The notes below the pieces were generated by a model. That model did not search any database. It was not told where the DNA came from and was given only the letters and a program-made list of their open reading frames with translations. A DNA stretch of 64,000 nucleotides. Origin: Mycobacterium deserti. GTDB lineage: Bacteria > Actinomycetota > Actinomycetes > Mycobacteriales > Mycobacteriaceae. The stretch spans positions 620,001-684,000 of the forward strand of contig NZ_JAODWD010000004.1 in assembly GCF_025345615.1 (NCBI RefSeq), written 5' to 3'. Made by a program: the position numbers and the translations under genes. Shown here piece after piece: positions 1-8,910 of the stretch (positions are counted from its first letter, which is position 1; the number at the start of each line of letters is the position of its first letter).

Positions 1-624
1 CTGCGGACGGTCTCGGTGGCCCTGGCGGTCACCGCATTATGCGCCGTACTCGCGGTGCCGTTGGCGTTCTTCATGGCCAAGGTGGCCTCGCCTCGCCTGC
101 GACTGGCACTGGTGGTCGCGGTGACCACCCCACTGTGGGCGAGCTATCTCGTCAAGGCCTATGCGTGGCGGATCGCGCTCTCACCCGAGGGGCCGATGGC
201 CTGGGCGACGGGCTACAGCCCCGGCTACGGTCTGACAGCGACCATCGTGACACTGACCTATCTGTGGCTGCCGTACATGGTGCTACCGGTGTTCGCCGCG
301 TTTTGGCGGGTTCCGGACTCGCTGCTGGACGCGAGCGCCGACCTCGGCGCCTCTGACCTCTCGACGTTGCGAATGGTGGTGGCGCCGTTGATTCTTCCCG
401 GGCTGGCCGCGGGGTCGCTATTCACCTTCTCACTGTCGTTGGGCGACTACATCGCGGTGACGATCGTTGGCGGCAAGACACAGATGCTCGGCAACATAAT
501 CTACGGTCAGCTCGTCACTGCGAACAACCAGCCGTTGGCCGCCGCGCTGTCGCTCATTCCCCTCGTGGCCATCGTGATTTACCTGCTGGCGGTGCGGCGT
601 ACCGGTGCGTTGGAGAACATCTGA
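1..624 (+). CDS. ABC transporter inner-membrane permease, PotB-like (5' end outside window)
   Basis: This is the C-terminal 207 residues of a binding-protein-dependent ABC permease of the spermidine/putrescine (PotB) type. The reading frame is open from base 1, so the start lies upstream. Several hydrophobic segments are visible, and the cytoplasmic EAA-type loop that docks the ATPase is seen near residues 111-130 (DASADLGASDLSTLR). The stop overlaps the ATG of the next permease by one base, so the two are cotranscribed and probably form a heterodimeric channel. The substrate-binding protein and ATPase are presumably upstream. Polyamine specificity is inferred from family resemblance only. 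Confidence 0.85.
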   Translation: MRTVSVALAVTALCAVLAVPLAFFMAKVASPRLRLALVVAVTTPLWASYLVKAYAWRIALSPEGPMAWATGYSPGYGLTATIVTLTYLWLPYMVLPVFAAFWRVPDSLLDASADLGASDLSTLRMVVAPLILPGLAAGSLFTFSLSLGDYIAVTIVGGKTQMLGNIIYGQLVTANNQPLAAALSLIPLVAIVIYLLAVRRTGALENI

Positions 625-1424
625 TGTGCGCCAACGGTGTTCGCCGCGCCGCAGGTGCGTGGACAGTGGCGGTGTTGCTGTTCCTGTACGCCCCACTGCT
701 GCTGGTCGTCGTCAACGCGTTCAATGCGTCACGCACGTTTGCGTTCCCGCCCACCGGATTGACGCTGCGGTGGTGGGCCGATGCGCTGCGCAGCGAGGGC
801 ATGTGGCAGTCGCTGGCGAACTCGGCGCTGGTCGGTCTGGCGGCGACGCTAATCGCGCTGGTACTGGGCTCCATGGCCGCATTCGCCGCCGCCCGCTACG
901 ACTTCTTCGGCAAACAAGTGGTGAATCTGCTTGTGGTGCTGCCGATCACCCTTCCCGGCATCGTCACCGGCATTGCGCTGAATGCGACGTTCACCTCGGC
1001 GCTGGGCGTCACGCTCGGGTTGGCCACCGTCATCGTCGGGCACGCGACGTTCTGCATCGTCATCGTCTTCAACAACACCCAGGCCAGACTGCGTCGGCTG
1101 GGCGGCGACCTGGAGGACGCCTCCGAAGACCTCGGCGCCTCACGCTGGCAGACCTTCCGCTACGTCACGTTCCCGATGATGCGCGGGGCGCTGGTGGCCG
1201 GCGCGGTGCTGGCCTTCGCACTGTCCTTCGACGAGATCGTCGTGACGACGTTCACCGCGGGCCCGACGGTGCAGACGTTGCCGATCTGGATCTTCGGCAA
1301 CCTTTTCCGGCCCAATCAGGCACCCGTCATCAACGTGGTCGCCGCGGCGCTGACCATCGCGGCGATCGTCCCGGTGTGGCTGGCCCAGCGTCTCGGCGGT
1401 GACCCGCCGACGGCCCGCGGTTAG
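624..1424 (+). CDS. ABC transporter inner-membrane permease, PotC-like
   Basis: A complete 266-residue permease of the PotC type, the usual partner of PotB-like proteins. It begins with a hydrophobic segment near residues 12-33 and has the EAA-type loop (EDASEDLGASRWQTFR) in the second half, followed by a final hydrophobic helix. It begins on the last base of the upstream permease stop, which implies translational coupling. It ends 4 bases into the convergent MerR gene. The imported solute could be a polyamine or another small cation; the sequence alone does not decide. Confidence 0.87.
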   Translation: MCANGVRRAAGAWTVAVLLFLYAPLLLVVVNAFNASRTFAFPPTGLTLRWWADALRSEGMWQSLANSALVGLAATLIALVLGSMAAFAAARYDFFGKQVVNLLVVLPITLPGIVTGIALNATFTSALGVTLGLATVIVGHATFCIVIVFNNTQARLRRLGGDLEDASEDLGASRWQTFRYVTFPMMRGALVAGAVLAFALSFDEIVVTTFTAGPTVQTLPIWIFGNLFRPNQAPVINVVAAALTIAAIVPVWLAQRLGGDPPTARG

Positions 1425-2203
1425 CGCGCCACGTCGTTTTTCGGTTCGAGCTGCCGGCTGACCAGCACGTCCGCCGTGTACTCCGACAGCGCGGTGACCA
1501 TCTGCTCCTGTAGCGACTTGTCCAACCGGTCCCGCACGACGCGCCTGCCGAGGTCGCGGTAGTCCTGCACGATTCCGGTCAGCTCGTCCATCTCGTCGGG
1601 CCGGGGAACGTAGTTGGGCCCGAACCGCGCGGTCACACTCTGTGTCAGCGCGTGCACGAACGCGCTCGCCACGTTGTCGACGGCGGCGCGCGTGCCTTCG
1701 AAGATCCGCAGGAGCGCGCGCACGTACAGCATGTGGCTGCCGGCCCGCGCCACGATCTCGGCCATCGTCGGGTCGACCAGCACGACGGCATTGTCGATGA
1801 CCTCGGCCAGCTCGTAGGAGATCAGCGTCCGCGCTTCGTCGCTGTCGGGGCTGATGTCGAGCCCACGTCCCCCGGCAGGTGGCGCGGGCGACGAACCGTT
1901 CTTCGCGACTTCGACGCCCGTGCCGCCCTGCGGTCCCAGCACGGCACGCTGAATGCCCAGGATGTCGGCCAGGTCGGCGCCCTGGCGCATGCTGGTGAAG
2001 AACTCGGCTATGTGCGCTGAGTTGAACCCCCTGCGCAGCAGCTGGTTGATGGTCCGCAGCTGCGACAGGTGATAGTCGTCGTAGTACGCCGACCGGCCCA
2101 CCCGCCGCGGTGGGTCCAGCAGCCCTCGCTCGCGGTAGGCGCGGATATTGCGGGCGCTCACGCCCGAGACACGCGCAAGATCGTCAAGCCGGTACTCAGC
2201 CAC
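1421..2203 (-). CDS. MerR-family transcriptional regulator
   Basis: A 260-residue protein with an N-terminal MerR winged helix-turn-helix (residues 2-70, including YRLDDLARVSGVSARNIRAY and a wing ending RSAYY). A long alpha-helical C-terminal region follows, without the cysteines of metal-sensing MerR proteins. The GTG at 2203 is preferred because AGGGAG lies 7 nt upstream; a longer reading frame has no ribosome site. It is convergent with the ABC permeases, overlapping their end by 4 bases, and divergent from the MFS gene. Either neighbour could be its target. The effector is unknown. Confidence 0.85.
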   Translation of the reverse strand: MAEYRLDDLARVSGVSARNIRAYRERGLLDPPRRVGRSAYYDDYHLSQLRTINQLLRRGFNSAHIAEFFTSMRQGADLADILGIQRAVLGPQGGTGVEVAKNGSSPAPPAGGRGLDISPDSDEARTLISYELAEVIDNAVVLVDPTMAEIVARAGSHMLYVRALLRIFEGTRAAVDNVASAFVHALTQSVTARFGPNYVPRPDEMDELTGIVQDYRDLGRRVVRDRLDKSLQEQMVTALSEYTADVLVSRQLEPKNDVAR

Positions 2204-2512
2204 CGCAACGCTCCCTAGGCGGGCATGGGGTGCACGTCCACTTTGCACCGCAGCCAAGCCCGTCGCATACGAGCGAATTCTTGTGCCTCATGGCGCGCCC
2301 TCGGATTTCACCAGTTATATGTACATCGATCTGCAATTTTAAACAATAGTATGTTTCTTACCTCACGTTAGCATGCGTTTACAGCCAACTTGTTTGACCC
2401 GCACATCAAGAAGGTGGTGAGTGAGTTCACCAGGCCGGAATTAGCGTCTGGCCGACGAGATGCGTGAAGATGAACTGACAGACATTAAGACAAACTCGGC
2501 GAGAGGTTCGGT
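2204..2512. other. Divergent intergenic region between the MerR and MFS genes
   Basis: About 309 bases without a credible gene. It must hold the promoters of both flanking genes. The stretch around 2318-2370 is noticeably AT-richer than the rest of the window (for example TTTTAAACAATAGTATG). I saw no clean palindrome that could be named a MerR operator. Confidence 0.5.
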
Positions 2513-3805
2513 GTGCGTCCCTGGATCGTGTGGGCAACGGGACTGCTCGCCTACATCGTCGCGGTGCTCGACCGCACCACGCTCGGAGTGTCGGGATTGG
2601 ACGCGTCGCAGCGGTTCGGCGCGAGTCCCGGCGTGCTGTCGACCTTCGTCGTCCTTCAGGTCATCGTCTACGCCGGTGCACAGGTGCCCGCGGGCCTGCT
2701 TCTCGACCGGTTCGGCTCGAAGGCGCTGATCCTTACCGGTGCGGGCCTGATGGCGGCGGGACAGTTCGCCCTGGCCTTCACCGAGTCGCTGCCCGCCGCC
2801 ATCGCCGCAAGGGCTGTGCTCGGCCTCGGCGACGCGGTGACGTTCATCTCCGTTCTGCGGTTGGTGCCGCAATGGTTCGACGCCCGCCGGGTTCCGCTCG
2901 TGACGCAGCTGACCGGCATCTGCGGTCAACTCGGTCAGGTGCTGTCGGCGGTCCCGTTCTTCGCGCTACTCGCCGGAGCGGGATGGACGACGGCCTACGT
3001 GGCGGTCGCCGCGCTGGGCGTGGTGTCCATGGTCCTCACGCTGGCTTTGGTCAAGGACACCCCGAATGGGCGCGTCGTGGCGACGGATTCGACGTCGGTG
3101 CACGAGGTGCTCAGCAGCGTGAAGACCGTCTGGCTGCGGCCGGGAACACGACTGGGATTCTTCACCCACATGGGCACGCAGTTCTCCGTCACGGTGTTCG
3201 CGTTGATGTGGGGCGTCCCGTACCTCACGGCGGCCCAGGGCCTGTCGACAGCCGTCGCGGGAACGCTGCTGTCCCTTTCGGTCGTCACCGCCATCTCGGC
3301 GGGCGTCGTCATCGGCATCTTCACCGGCCGCCACCCGCATCGCCGGTCGCGCCTGGTGTTGGCGATCATCGCTAGCAACGCCATTGCCTGGACCGTGGTG
3401 CTGGCATTGCCGGGCCGGTCGCCTCTGTGGCTGCTGGTACTGCTCGTCATCGTGATCTCGGTCGGCGGACCGGGGTCGATGGTCGGATTCGACTTCGCGC
3501 GCACCTTCAATCCCAGCGCCACGCTCGGCACGGCACAGGGCATGGTGAACATGGGTGGGTTCGTTGCGTCCCTGCTGGTCATGCAGGCGATGGGCGTCAT
3601 ACTCGACGCAGCGGGTGACCTGTCAACCGAGTCGTTCCGGCTGGCGTGGACGGTGCAGTACGCGGTGTGGGCGCTTGCCACCGCCGGGATTCTGATCACC
3701 CGGCAGAAGGCGCGGCGGGCCATGCGCGCCGCGGTTGGCTCACAACCCGCAGGGGGTGACCGGATGCTGTTGGAGGCCTTCGAGACCCGGTACGCGGGTC
3801 GCTAG
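2513..3805 (+). CDS. MFS transporter
   Basis: A 430-residue major facilitator superfamily permease with about 12 hydrophobic segments. The motif A-like loop DRFGSKALILTGAG follows the second helix (near residues 65-80), which is typical of MFS proteins. The start is the GTG at 2513, with GAGAGG 6 nt upstream. It is divergent from the MerR gene and convergent with the ChaB-like gene, overlapping that stop by 4 bases. The substrate cannot be read from the sequence; it resembles metabolite or sugar-acid transporters more than drug exporters. Confidence 0.85.
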   Translation: MRPWIVWATGLLAYIVAVLDRTTLGVSGLDASQRFGASPGVLSTFVVLQVIVYAGAQVPAGLLLDRFGSKALILTGAGLMAAGQFALAFTESLPAAIAARAVLGLGDAVTFISVLRLVPQWFDARRVPLVTQLTGICGQLGQVLSAVPFFALLAGAGWTTAYVAVAALGVVSMVLTLALVKDTPNGRVVATDSTSVHEVLSSVKTVWLRPGTRLGFFTHMGTQFSVTVFALMWGVPYLTAAQGLSTAVAGTLLSLSVVTAISAGVVIGIFTGRHPHRRSRLVLAIIASNAIAWTVVLALPGRSPLWLLVLLVIVISVGGPGSMVGFDFARTFNPSATLGTAQGMVNMGGFVASLLVMQAMGVILDAAGDLSTESFRLAWTVQYAVWALATAGILITRQKARRAMRAAVGSQPAGGDRMLLEAFETRYAGR

Positions 3806-4221
3806 CGGTTGCGCGCCGACTCCCGGCGATTGGCCTTCTTGATCGCCGTCACCAGGTCGTCCTTGCTCATGGTCGTCCGCCCTCGGATGTCGAGCCGGCG
3901 AGCGATCTCGAGCAGGTGCTTCTTCGTCGCATTGGCGTTGACGCCTTCGGCCGACTCGCCTTTGGCATTGGGCCCGCCGCTCCCGGCTCGCTGATCCGAA
4001 GGACCCTTCTCCGACTTGGCTTCCCAGTGGTCGCCGACCTTCTCGTAGCTGTGCTTCAACGCGCTGTAGGCGGTGCGGTGAGCCCGTTCCCCTTCGCCGT
4101 ACTCGTCGGCGGCCGCGTCGTGAGCCTTGGCGAAAGTGCGCTGTGCCTTGGCGTCTGACTTCTGCAGTGTGCTCGGCAGCTCACTCTTCTTGGCGTTGCC
4201 GCTGTTCGTCGTCTTCGGCAT
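3802..4221 (-). CDS. ChaB-domain protein with C-terminal Rho-N/SAP-like helix-extended-loop-helix motif
   Basis: A 139-residue, very charged and probably cytoplasmic protein. Residues about 12-65 resemble the ChaB family (LPSTLQKSDAKAQRTFAKAH). The last 38 residues (KKHLLEIARRLDIRGRTTMS onward) resemble the short DNA/RNA-binding Rho-N or SAP-like motif. The ATG at 4221 is preceded by GGAAGGAG. ChaB proteins were first described as cation-transport regulators but often behave as small stress-linked proteins; the function here is unknown. It overlaps the MFS stop by 4 bases. Confidence 0.78.
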   Translation of the reverse strand: MPKTTNSGNAKKSELPSTLQKSDAKAQRTFAKAHDAAADEYGEGERAHRTAYSALKHSYEKVGDHWEAKSEKGPSDQRAGSGGPNAKGESAEGVNANATKKHLLEIARRLDIRGRTTMSKDDLVTAIKKANRRESARNR

Positions 4222-4432
4222 CGCCGCTCCTTCCAGGCCACTTAAAGTGGAAGCCGCCGAGGCGATCACGAGATCCGCAGCACGCAGAGCGTGAACCGAG
4301 GCCGCTTTTTGACCGTACGGAACGGGGTTGCTCGCAGGTGCGAGGGAGGGTACTGCGTTCCCTTACTCGATCGCCTCGAACGGCTCACTAAGTCGTACCC
4401 GAGACGCGAGCCGCTGAAACCGCGTGGGGTGA

Positions 4433-5695
4433 CTAGCCCTGCTTGTTCACGCGCGCAACCGCGTCGGCCGCGCGCCGATGGCCCACCAGTTCATAACCGA
4501 TCACCGTCACCATGGGCGCCAAGGTCACGACCAACAGGCAGTTCGCCATCGAGAACCCGGCGTTGGCCAGGAGCACCGCGACCACCAGCACCACCGCGGT
4601 CACCGCGATCAACATCAGATGGAACCTCTCGACGCGTCGCACGATCGCGGTGTAGAGGACATAGAGGGAGACGATGTAGATCCCGACCGGTACGGCTACC
4701 GACAACACCGTCCCGACCGAGCCGAGCTTCGAGTGGTGCTCGATGTAGTACGCCGCGGTGTGCAGCCCCGCTCCCGTCGCAACGATCGCGCCGAACATCA
4801 CGATGGGCAGATACCCGAACCAGAATGAGCGTTCGCGGTGGGCATGCAGCAGCTCGGCCTGTGGCACCACGAAGTACGACCACCACATTCCGAAAGTCAG
4901 CCCCACCCCCGCCACCACGACGAACACCGCGTCGGAAGTCCAACCTTGCGCCGACACGACCGCCGACAGGGAGGCGACCGTGCCGACCACGCCCTCGCCG
5001 AGCGCGATGATGGCCAACAGCCCATAGCGTTCGGCGATGTGGTGCGCGTGCCACGGCGTGCGGATCTTCCGTTCGGCCAGGACGGGCCCCAGCGTCTCGA
5101 CCCCGATCAGCAGCACGATCACCGCGACCGTCACCGGGACCGAGGTGTCGAGAACGAGGGCGGCGACCCAGCCCACCTGTGCGATGGTGACCCACATCGC
5201 GTAGGTCAGACAGGCCGGACGGTGTTCTGGGTCCTGTTTGGCCGCGCGCAACCACTGCCCCACTAGAGCGATGCGCATCACCACGTAGCCGGCGACCAGG
5301 ACCCTGTTGTCGACGTGATCGCCGTGCTCGATCGACGCGTACATCGGCGGGAAGCCCAGTGCCATCACGATGACGCCGACCATCTGCAGCATCGTCATCA
5401 ACCGATAGATCCAGTCGTCGGTGTCGTAGGCCGACGCGAACCAGCTGAAGTTGATCCATGCCCAGCACACCGAGAACGTTGCGATCGAGAAGGCGATCAA
5501 GCCGGCGCCGACGTGCTCCTCGGCCAGCATGTGCGCGAACTCGTTCGCCGAGATGCCGAACGCGATGACGAAGGTGAGGTCGAAGAGCAACTCCAGCGGC
5601 GTGGCCGCCCGGTGCTCCTCGTGCGGGTCGCGTCCTGTCATCCGACGGATCCCACGCCGACTGGTGGTCGACGGCCGGTCGTGCGCCTCAGTCAT
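4433..5695 (-). CDS. ltrA: Low-temperature-requirement protein A (LtrA) family membrane protein
   Basis: A 420-residue integral membrane protein of the LtrA family. The N-terminal diagnostic region EEHRAATPLELLFDLTFVIA precedes about a dozen hydrophobic helices. The ATG at 5695 has GGAAAGGA 9 nt upstream; a longer frame reaching 5848 has no such support. A three-codon frame (ATG TTG CAA TGA) overlaps this ribosome site but is probably fortuitous. The biochemical role of LtrA proteins is not established. It stands alone, divergent from the SARP-like gene. Confidence 0.85.
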   Translation of the reverse strand: MTEAHDRPSTTSRRGIRRMTGRDPHEEHRAATPLELLFDLTFVIAFGISANEFAHMLAEEHVGAGLIAFSIATFSVCWAWINFSWFASAYDTDDWIYRLMTMLQMVGVIVMALGFPPMYASIEHGDHVDNRVLVAGYVVMRIALVGQWLRAAKQDPEHRPACLTYAMWVTIAQVGWVAALVLDTSVPVTVAVIVLLIGVETLGPVLAERKIRTPWHAHHIAERYGLLAIIALGEGVVGTVASLSAVVSAQGWTSDAVFVVVAGVGLTFGMWWSYFVVPQAELLHAHRERSFWFGYLPIVMFGAIVATGAGLHTAAYYIEHHSKLGSVGTVLSVAVPVGIYIVSLYVLYTAIVRRVERFHLMLIAVTAVVLVVAVLLANAGFSMANCLLVVTLAPMVTVIGYELVGHRRAADAVARVNKQG

Positions 5696-5827
5696 TGCAA
5701 CATGTCCTTTCCCCGCTACATCGAACCTCATGGCCGCGGCGGTGGGCGCGATGGATGTGGGTGGTCCCCGAGAAAGGAGTAGTGCACTACGCATGCCTGC
5801 GGTCGGGCGAAGCCAGACGATCGATGA

Positions 5828-6385
5828 GTGCAACAGTTCAACGTGCAACTACTCGGCGAATTCGCAGTTCATGACGGTGATCGGCCGGTCGAGTTACCAC
5901 CGGCCTGCCAACGACTCGTCGCACTTCTAGCACTCAAACGCCGTCCCGTCCATCGCCTGTGGGTCTGTGCCACGCTGTGGCCGCACGCCCAGACGCGACG
6001 GGCAGTGGCGAGCCTGCGCTCGGCGATGTGGCGGCTGCGACCGGCAGGCGCCGAGCCGCTGCTGCTGATCGACCCGCAGTATTTGCAACTGTCACCGGAT
6101 GTCGCGGTCGACTGGCACGACGCCGTCGACGGCATCGAACGGCTGCTCCGCGGCGACCTGGATCCCGACCTGGTCGCCGAGCTGCTTCCGCTGCTGGGGG
6201 CCGGAGAACTGTTGGACAAGTGGGTTGAGAGCTGGGTCGCCCAGGAGCGCACGCGCTACCACGACATGCGATCGCGCGCGTTCGAGGCGCTCGGTCACGG
6301 CGCCGACAAACAAGTCGTCCACTCGGTGTGCGGTCCCCTCCGCCGCAGCCATCCCGACCGCGCAGCCCAGCCGAGACGGCCGTGA
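5828..6385 (+). CDS. Truncated SARP/AfsR-type regulator (winged helix plus partial BTAD)
   Basis: A 185-residue protein. Residues 1-90 match the OmpR-like winged-helix domain of SARP regulators (VQLLGEFAVHDGDRPVELPP, then a paired helix containing RRAVASLRSAMWRLR). Residues about 95-155 begin a bacterial transcriptional activation domain (WVAQERTRYHDMRSRAFEAL). The family usually continues with further TPR-like helices; here the frame drifts into unrelated sequence and stops. I found no continuation in the other frames, so this looks like a real truncation rather than a frameshift. The stop overlaps the GTG of the next small gene. Confidence 0.7.
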   Translation: MQQFNVQLLGEFAVHDGDRPVELPPACQRLVALLALKRRPVHRLWVCATLWPHAQTRRAVASLRSAMWRLRPAGAEPLLLIDPQYLQLSPDVAVDWHDAVDGIERLLRGDLDPDLVAELLPLLGAGELLDKWVESWVAQERTRYHDMRSRAFEALGHGADKQVVHSVCGPLRRSHPDRAAQPRRP

Positions 6386-6498
6386 ACGCGTTGACGATGG
6401 TCTGCGCCGCTGCCGGAATCACGCTGCTTGCGATCGGGCTGCACCACCTGCAGGCCCACCTCGAGCAGTGGGACTACAACCGGCACGCGGAGGACTGA
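6382..6498 (+). CDS. 38-residue putative single-pass membrane peptide
   Basis: A short frame starting at GTG 6382 that overlaps the SARP-like stop in the arrangement GTGA. It encodes 38 residues: a hydrophobic N-terminal helix (about residues 4-20, MVCAAAGITLLAIGL) followed by a charged, aromatic tail with HLEQWDYNRHAED. Translational coupling, a plausible membrane segment and a natural end support a real gene, though it is below usual length limits. I believe similar small tails occur in other mycobacteria, but I could not verify this. Function unknown. Confidence 0.58.
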   Translation: MNALTMVCAAAGITLLAIGLHHLQAHLEQWDYNRHAED

Positions 6499-6537
6499 CG
6501 GTCGACGGCTCGGGCCGGCGCGTCCTACCGTGGCCGG

Positions 6538-6960
6538 ATGGACCACTTGACCGATGACGTCATCGACTTCCTGTCCGAAGGCACCCGCACCGGCATGCTC
6601 GGCTACGTCGCGTCCGACGGCAGGCCGCTGGTGGCGCCCGTCTGGTTCGTCGTCGACGATGACGAACTGGCGTTCAACACCGGAAAGTACACTGCGAAAG
6701 GCCGTGCCCTGGCTCGTGATTCACGGGTTGTGCTGTGCGTCGACGAATCGCGGCCGCCGTACTCGTTCGTTCAGGTGCAGGGCGTCGCGTCGATAAGCGA
6801 GGATCCCTGCGACCTTCTCGACATCGCGACCCGCACCGGCGCCCGGTACATGGGCGCGGAGCGGGCCGAGGAGTTTGGAAGACGAAACGGCGTGCCCGGC
6901 GAACTTGTGGTCCGCATCAGGCCGACCAAGGTGATCGCGACGTTCGACGTCGCGACCTGA
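6538..6960 (+). CDS. PPOX-class (FMN or F420-binding) split-barrel flavoprotein
   Basis: A 140-residue protein of the pyridoxamine-5'-phosphate-oxidase-like split beta-barrel family, probably the F420-dependent FDOR-B type common in mycobacteria. Seen features are GMLGYVASDGRPLVAPVWF in strands 1-2, a basic KYTAKGRALARD segment at the expected cofactor phosphate site, and C-terminal VRIRPTKVIATF. The length matches the family. These enzymes reduce or oxidise small ligands or act as cofactor carriers; the substrate is unknown. It stands 39 bp after the small peptide gene. Confidence 0.8.
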   Translation: MDHLTDDVIDFLSEGTRTGMLGYVASDGRPLVAPVWFVVDDDELAFNTGKYTAKGRALARDSRVVLCVDESRPPYSFVQVQGVASISEDPCDLLDIATRTGARYMGAERAEEFGRRNGVPGELVVRIRPTKVIATFDVAT

Positions 6961-6967
6961 CGCCCCG

Positions 6968-8161
6968 TCAATCCGGCAGGATCACTGCGCGCGAGGCGCG
7001 TTCGACCCGCCCGCCGAAGCCAAGTCCCAGTCGCGCCAGCACCGGCAGCATTCGAACCGCCTGGTTTCGTGCCAGAATAGCGGTCCGCGAAGCGGGCAGT
7101 AGGGCTGTCAACCCGCCGGTCGCCAAGTCCTGGTTCTGTGTGACGGTTTGTCGAAAACCGCTCTCCCACAACGCCAATGCCTCCACTGGGTCTGCCGTGT
7201 TCGAGAGATGGTGCGCAAGCAGATAGGCGCCGATCAAGGCCAGCGAGGTACCTTGTCCGGACATCGGCGACGGCCCGAACCCAGCGTCGCCGAGCAAGCC
7301 GACCCGCCCCTTCGACCAGTACGGCATCTTCACCTGACTCATCTCGTCGAAGTAGAAGTCGTGGGCGTGGGGCAGAGCATCGATGAGACGTGCTGTCTCC
7401 CAGCCCATTCCGTCGAAGCGCTCCCGCAGAAGCGCCCACTGCATTCCCGGATCGCCGAAGTCGATGTCGAGAGGCCGGCTGCGGAACAGCAGAACCGCCT
7501 TCGCCCGCTCGTTGCCGCGCACCGTGAACATCGCAGCGCCGCGGCCGGGCTCGTTGTACAGCACCGCCTGGTCGGCCAGCCCGAGGGCGTTGTCGAGCGT
7601 GTAGATGGACAGGTATGCACCGAGGTGGGTGGTGAACCGGTCTTCGGGCCCGAAAGTCAGCTCGCGAACGCTTGAGTGATGCCCGTCGGCACCGATGACC
7701 ACGTCGACTTCGCGCGGGGAGCCGTGCTCGAACTCGACGGCCACGCCGCCGTTCTCGTGTGGCGCGATGGCGCACAGCCAGTCGCCGAAGACCACCTCGA
7801 CGTCCTCGGCGATCGCGTCGAACAGGATGCGCACCAAATCGTCACGCATGATCTCGACGTCGTGATCGCCACGCGTCTCATGCGAGGGACGCAGTCGTAT
7901 GTCGTAGGTGCGACGCCCGTCGGGGCGCACGACCGACAGCGTGTCGATCTGCGTCCGCGCGTCGCGCACGGCGGACACGAGACCCATCCGGCGGACTACC
8001 TCGAGCGCGGTGCCGCGGATGTCGACGGCATGCCCGCCGACCCGCAGTTGCGGCATCCGCTCGACCAGAATCGGACGGTGCCCACGCCGGTGCAGCCAGT
8101 ACGCCAGCGCCGGACCGGCGACACCGACGCCCGAAATGAGAATCGTCAGGGGGCGTCGCAC
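6968..8161 (-). CDS. FAD-dependent aromatic-ring-hydroxylase-type monooxygenase
   Basis: A 397-residue group A flavin monooxygenase. The N-terminal dinucleotide motif is LISGVGVAGPALAYWLHRRG, the DG-type motif is VIGADGHHSSVRE near residue 155, and the second FAD motif is VGLLGDAGFGPSPMSGQG near residue 285. The start is taken as the GTG at 8161; much longer upstream frames run through the divergent IspD gene and are artefacts. Only 17 bases separate this start from the divergent GTG at 8179 and there is no clear Shine-Dalgarno, so the transcript may be leaderless. Substrate unknown. Confidence 0.85.
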   Translation of the reverse strand: MRRPLTILISGVGVAGPALAYWLHRRGHRPILVERMPQLRVGGHAVDIRGTALEVVRRMGLVSAVRDARTQIDTLSVVRPDGRRTYDIRLRPSHETRGDHDVEIMRDDLVRILFDAIAEDVEVVFGDWLCAIAPHENGGVAVEFEHGSPREVDVVIGADGHHSSVRELTFGPEDRFTTHLGAYLSIYTLDNALGLADQAVLYNEPGRGAAMFTVRGNERAKAVLLFRSRPLDIDFGDPGMQWALLRERFDGMGWETARLIDALPHAHDFYFDEMSQVKMPYWSKGRVGLLGDAGFGPSPMSGQGTSLALIGAYLLAHHLSNTADPVEALALWESGFRQTVTQNQDLATGGLTALLPASRTAILARNQAVRMLPVLARLGLGFGGRVERASRAVILPD

Positions 8162-8178
8162 AATGCCAAGATACGAGG

Positions 8179-8910
8179 GTGAGCACACCCGTGGAGCCCT
8201 ACGCCGTCGGGGTGGTGCTGGCCGCGGGTATGGGCACCCGGGTCGGCGCCGACGGCAACAAGGCGTACCTGCAGGTTGCGGGGCTCTCGATGGTGTCGTG
8301 GTCGCTGGACACGCTGGACCGATGCGCCGACGTGGCGCGCGTGGTCCTGGTGTTCCGGCGCGGCGAACGCGAGCTGGCCGAGACCACGGTGAGGCGGGAG
8401 TTGCCCGCCGCCGCTGTGGAATTCGTCGAGGGCGGCGACAGCAGACACGCCTCGGAGAACAACGTGCTGCGCTATCTGGCCGCTGACATCGATTCCGGCG
8501 CCGTCGATGCCGTCCTGATCCACGACGCCGCACGACCGGTCGCCGAATTGGACATGTTCGCCACCGCGCTCGCGGTCGCCCGCGAATTCGGCGGCGCGAT
8601 CCCCGCGCTGGCCGTCCCGGACGTCGTCTGGGCGACGGGCGCCGAAATCGCCGCCATGTCTGGCGCCGGTGCGCCGGTGCGGGTACAGACACCGCAGGCG
8701 TTTCAGGCCGGCCCACTGCTGCACGCGTATCGGGCGGCGGATCGAGACGGCTTCGAGGGCACCGACACATCGTCGTGCGTCGAGGCCTACACCGACGTCG
8801 AGGTGCGCACTTTCCCCGGCGAACCGCGCAACCTCAAGGTCACCTACGCCCGCGACATCGCCGTGGCCGAACGCCTTCTCATCGACCGTGCCCAGCGCCC
8901 CCGGCGATGA
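8179..8910 (+). CDS. IspD-family cytidylyltransferase (2-C-methyl-D-erythritol 4-phosphate type)
   Basis: A 243-residue nucleotidyltransferase of the IspD family. It keeps the CTP-binding loop VVLAAGMGTRVGADGNKAYL with its basic residues, the metal-site motif VLIHDAARPV, VQTPQAF, and the late acid/basic region with EPRNLKVTYARD. It would couple CTP to a sugar- or polyol-phosphate. No IspF gene is adjacent, so this may be a paralogue of the housekeeping MEP-pathway enzyme or a glycerol/ribitol-phosphate relative. Its 3' end overlaps the convergent IspD-like gene by 32 bases. The divergent start spacing suggests a shared leaderless promoter. Confidence 0.8.
   Translation: MSTPVEPYAVGVVLAAGMGTRVGADGNKAYLQVAGLSMVSWSLDTLDRCADVARVVLVFRRGERELAETTVRRELPAAAVEFVEGGDSRHASENNVLRYLAADIDSGAVDAVLIHDAARPVAELDMFATALAVAREFGGAIPALAVPDVVWATGAEIAAMSGAGAPVRVQTPQAFQAGPLLHAYRAADRDGFEGTDTSSCVEAYTDVEVRTFPGEPRNLKVTYARDIAVAERLLIDRAQRPRR

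Noticed and set aside
5695..5703. Three-codon ATG TTG CAA TGA frame upstream of ltrA as a leader peptide
   Set aside because: Too short and overlapping the ribosome site; probably chance.
6968..8770. A 600-residue minus-strand reading frame extending the FAD monooxygenase upstream
   Set aside because: The extra 200 residues are Arg/Pro-rich, run antisense through the intact IspD gene and resemble no domain; the enzyme begins naturally at 8161.
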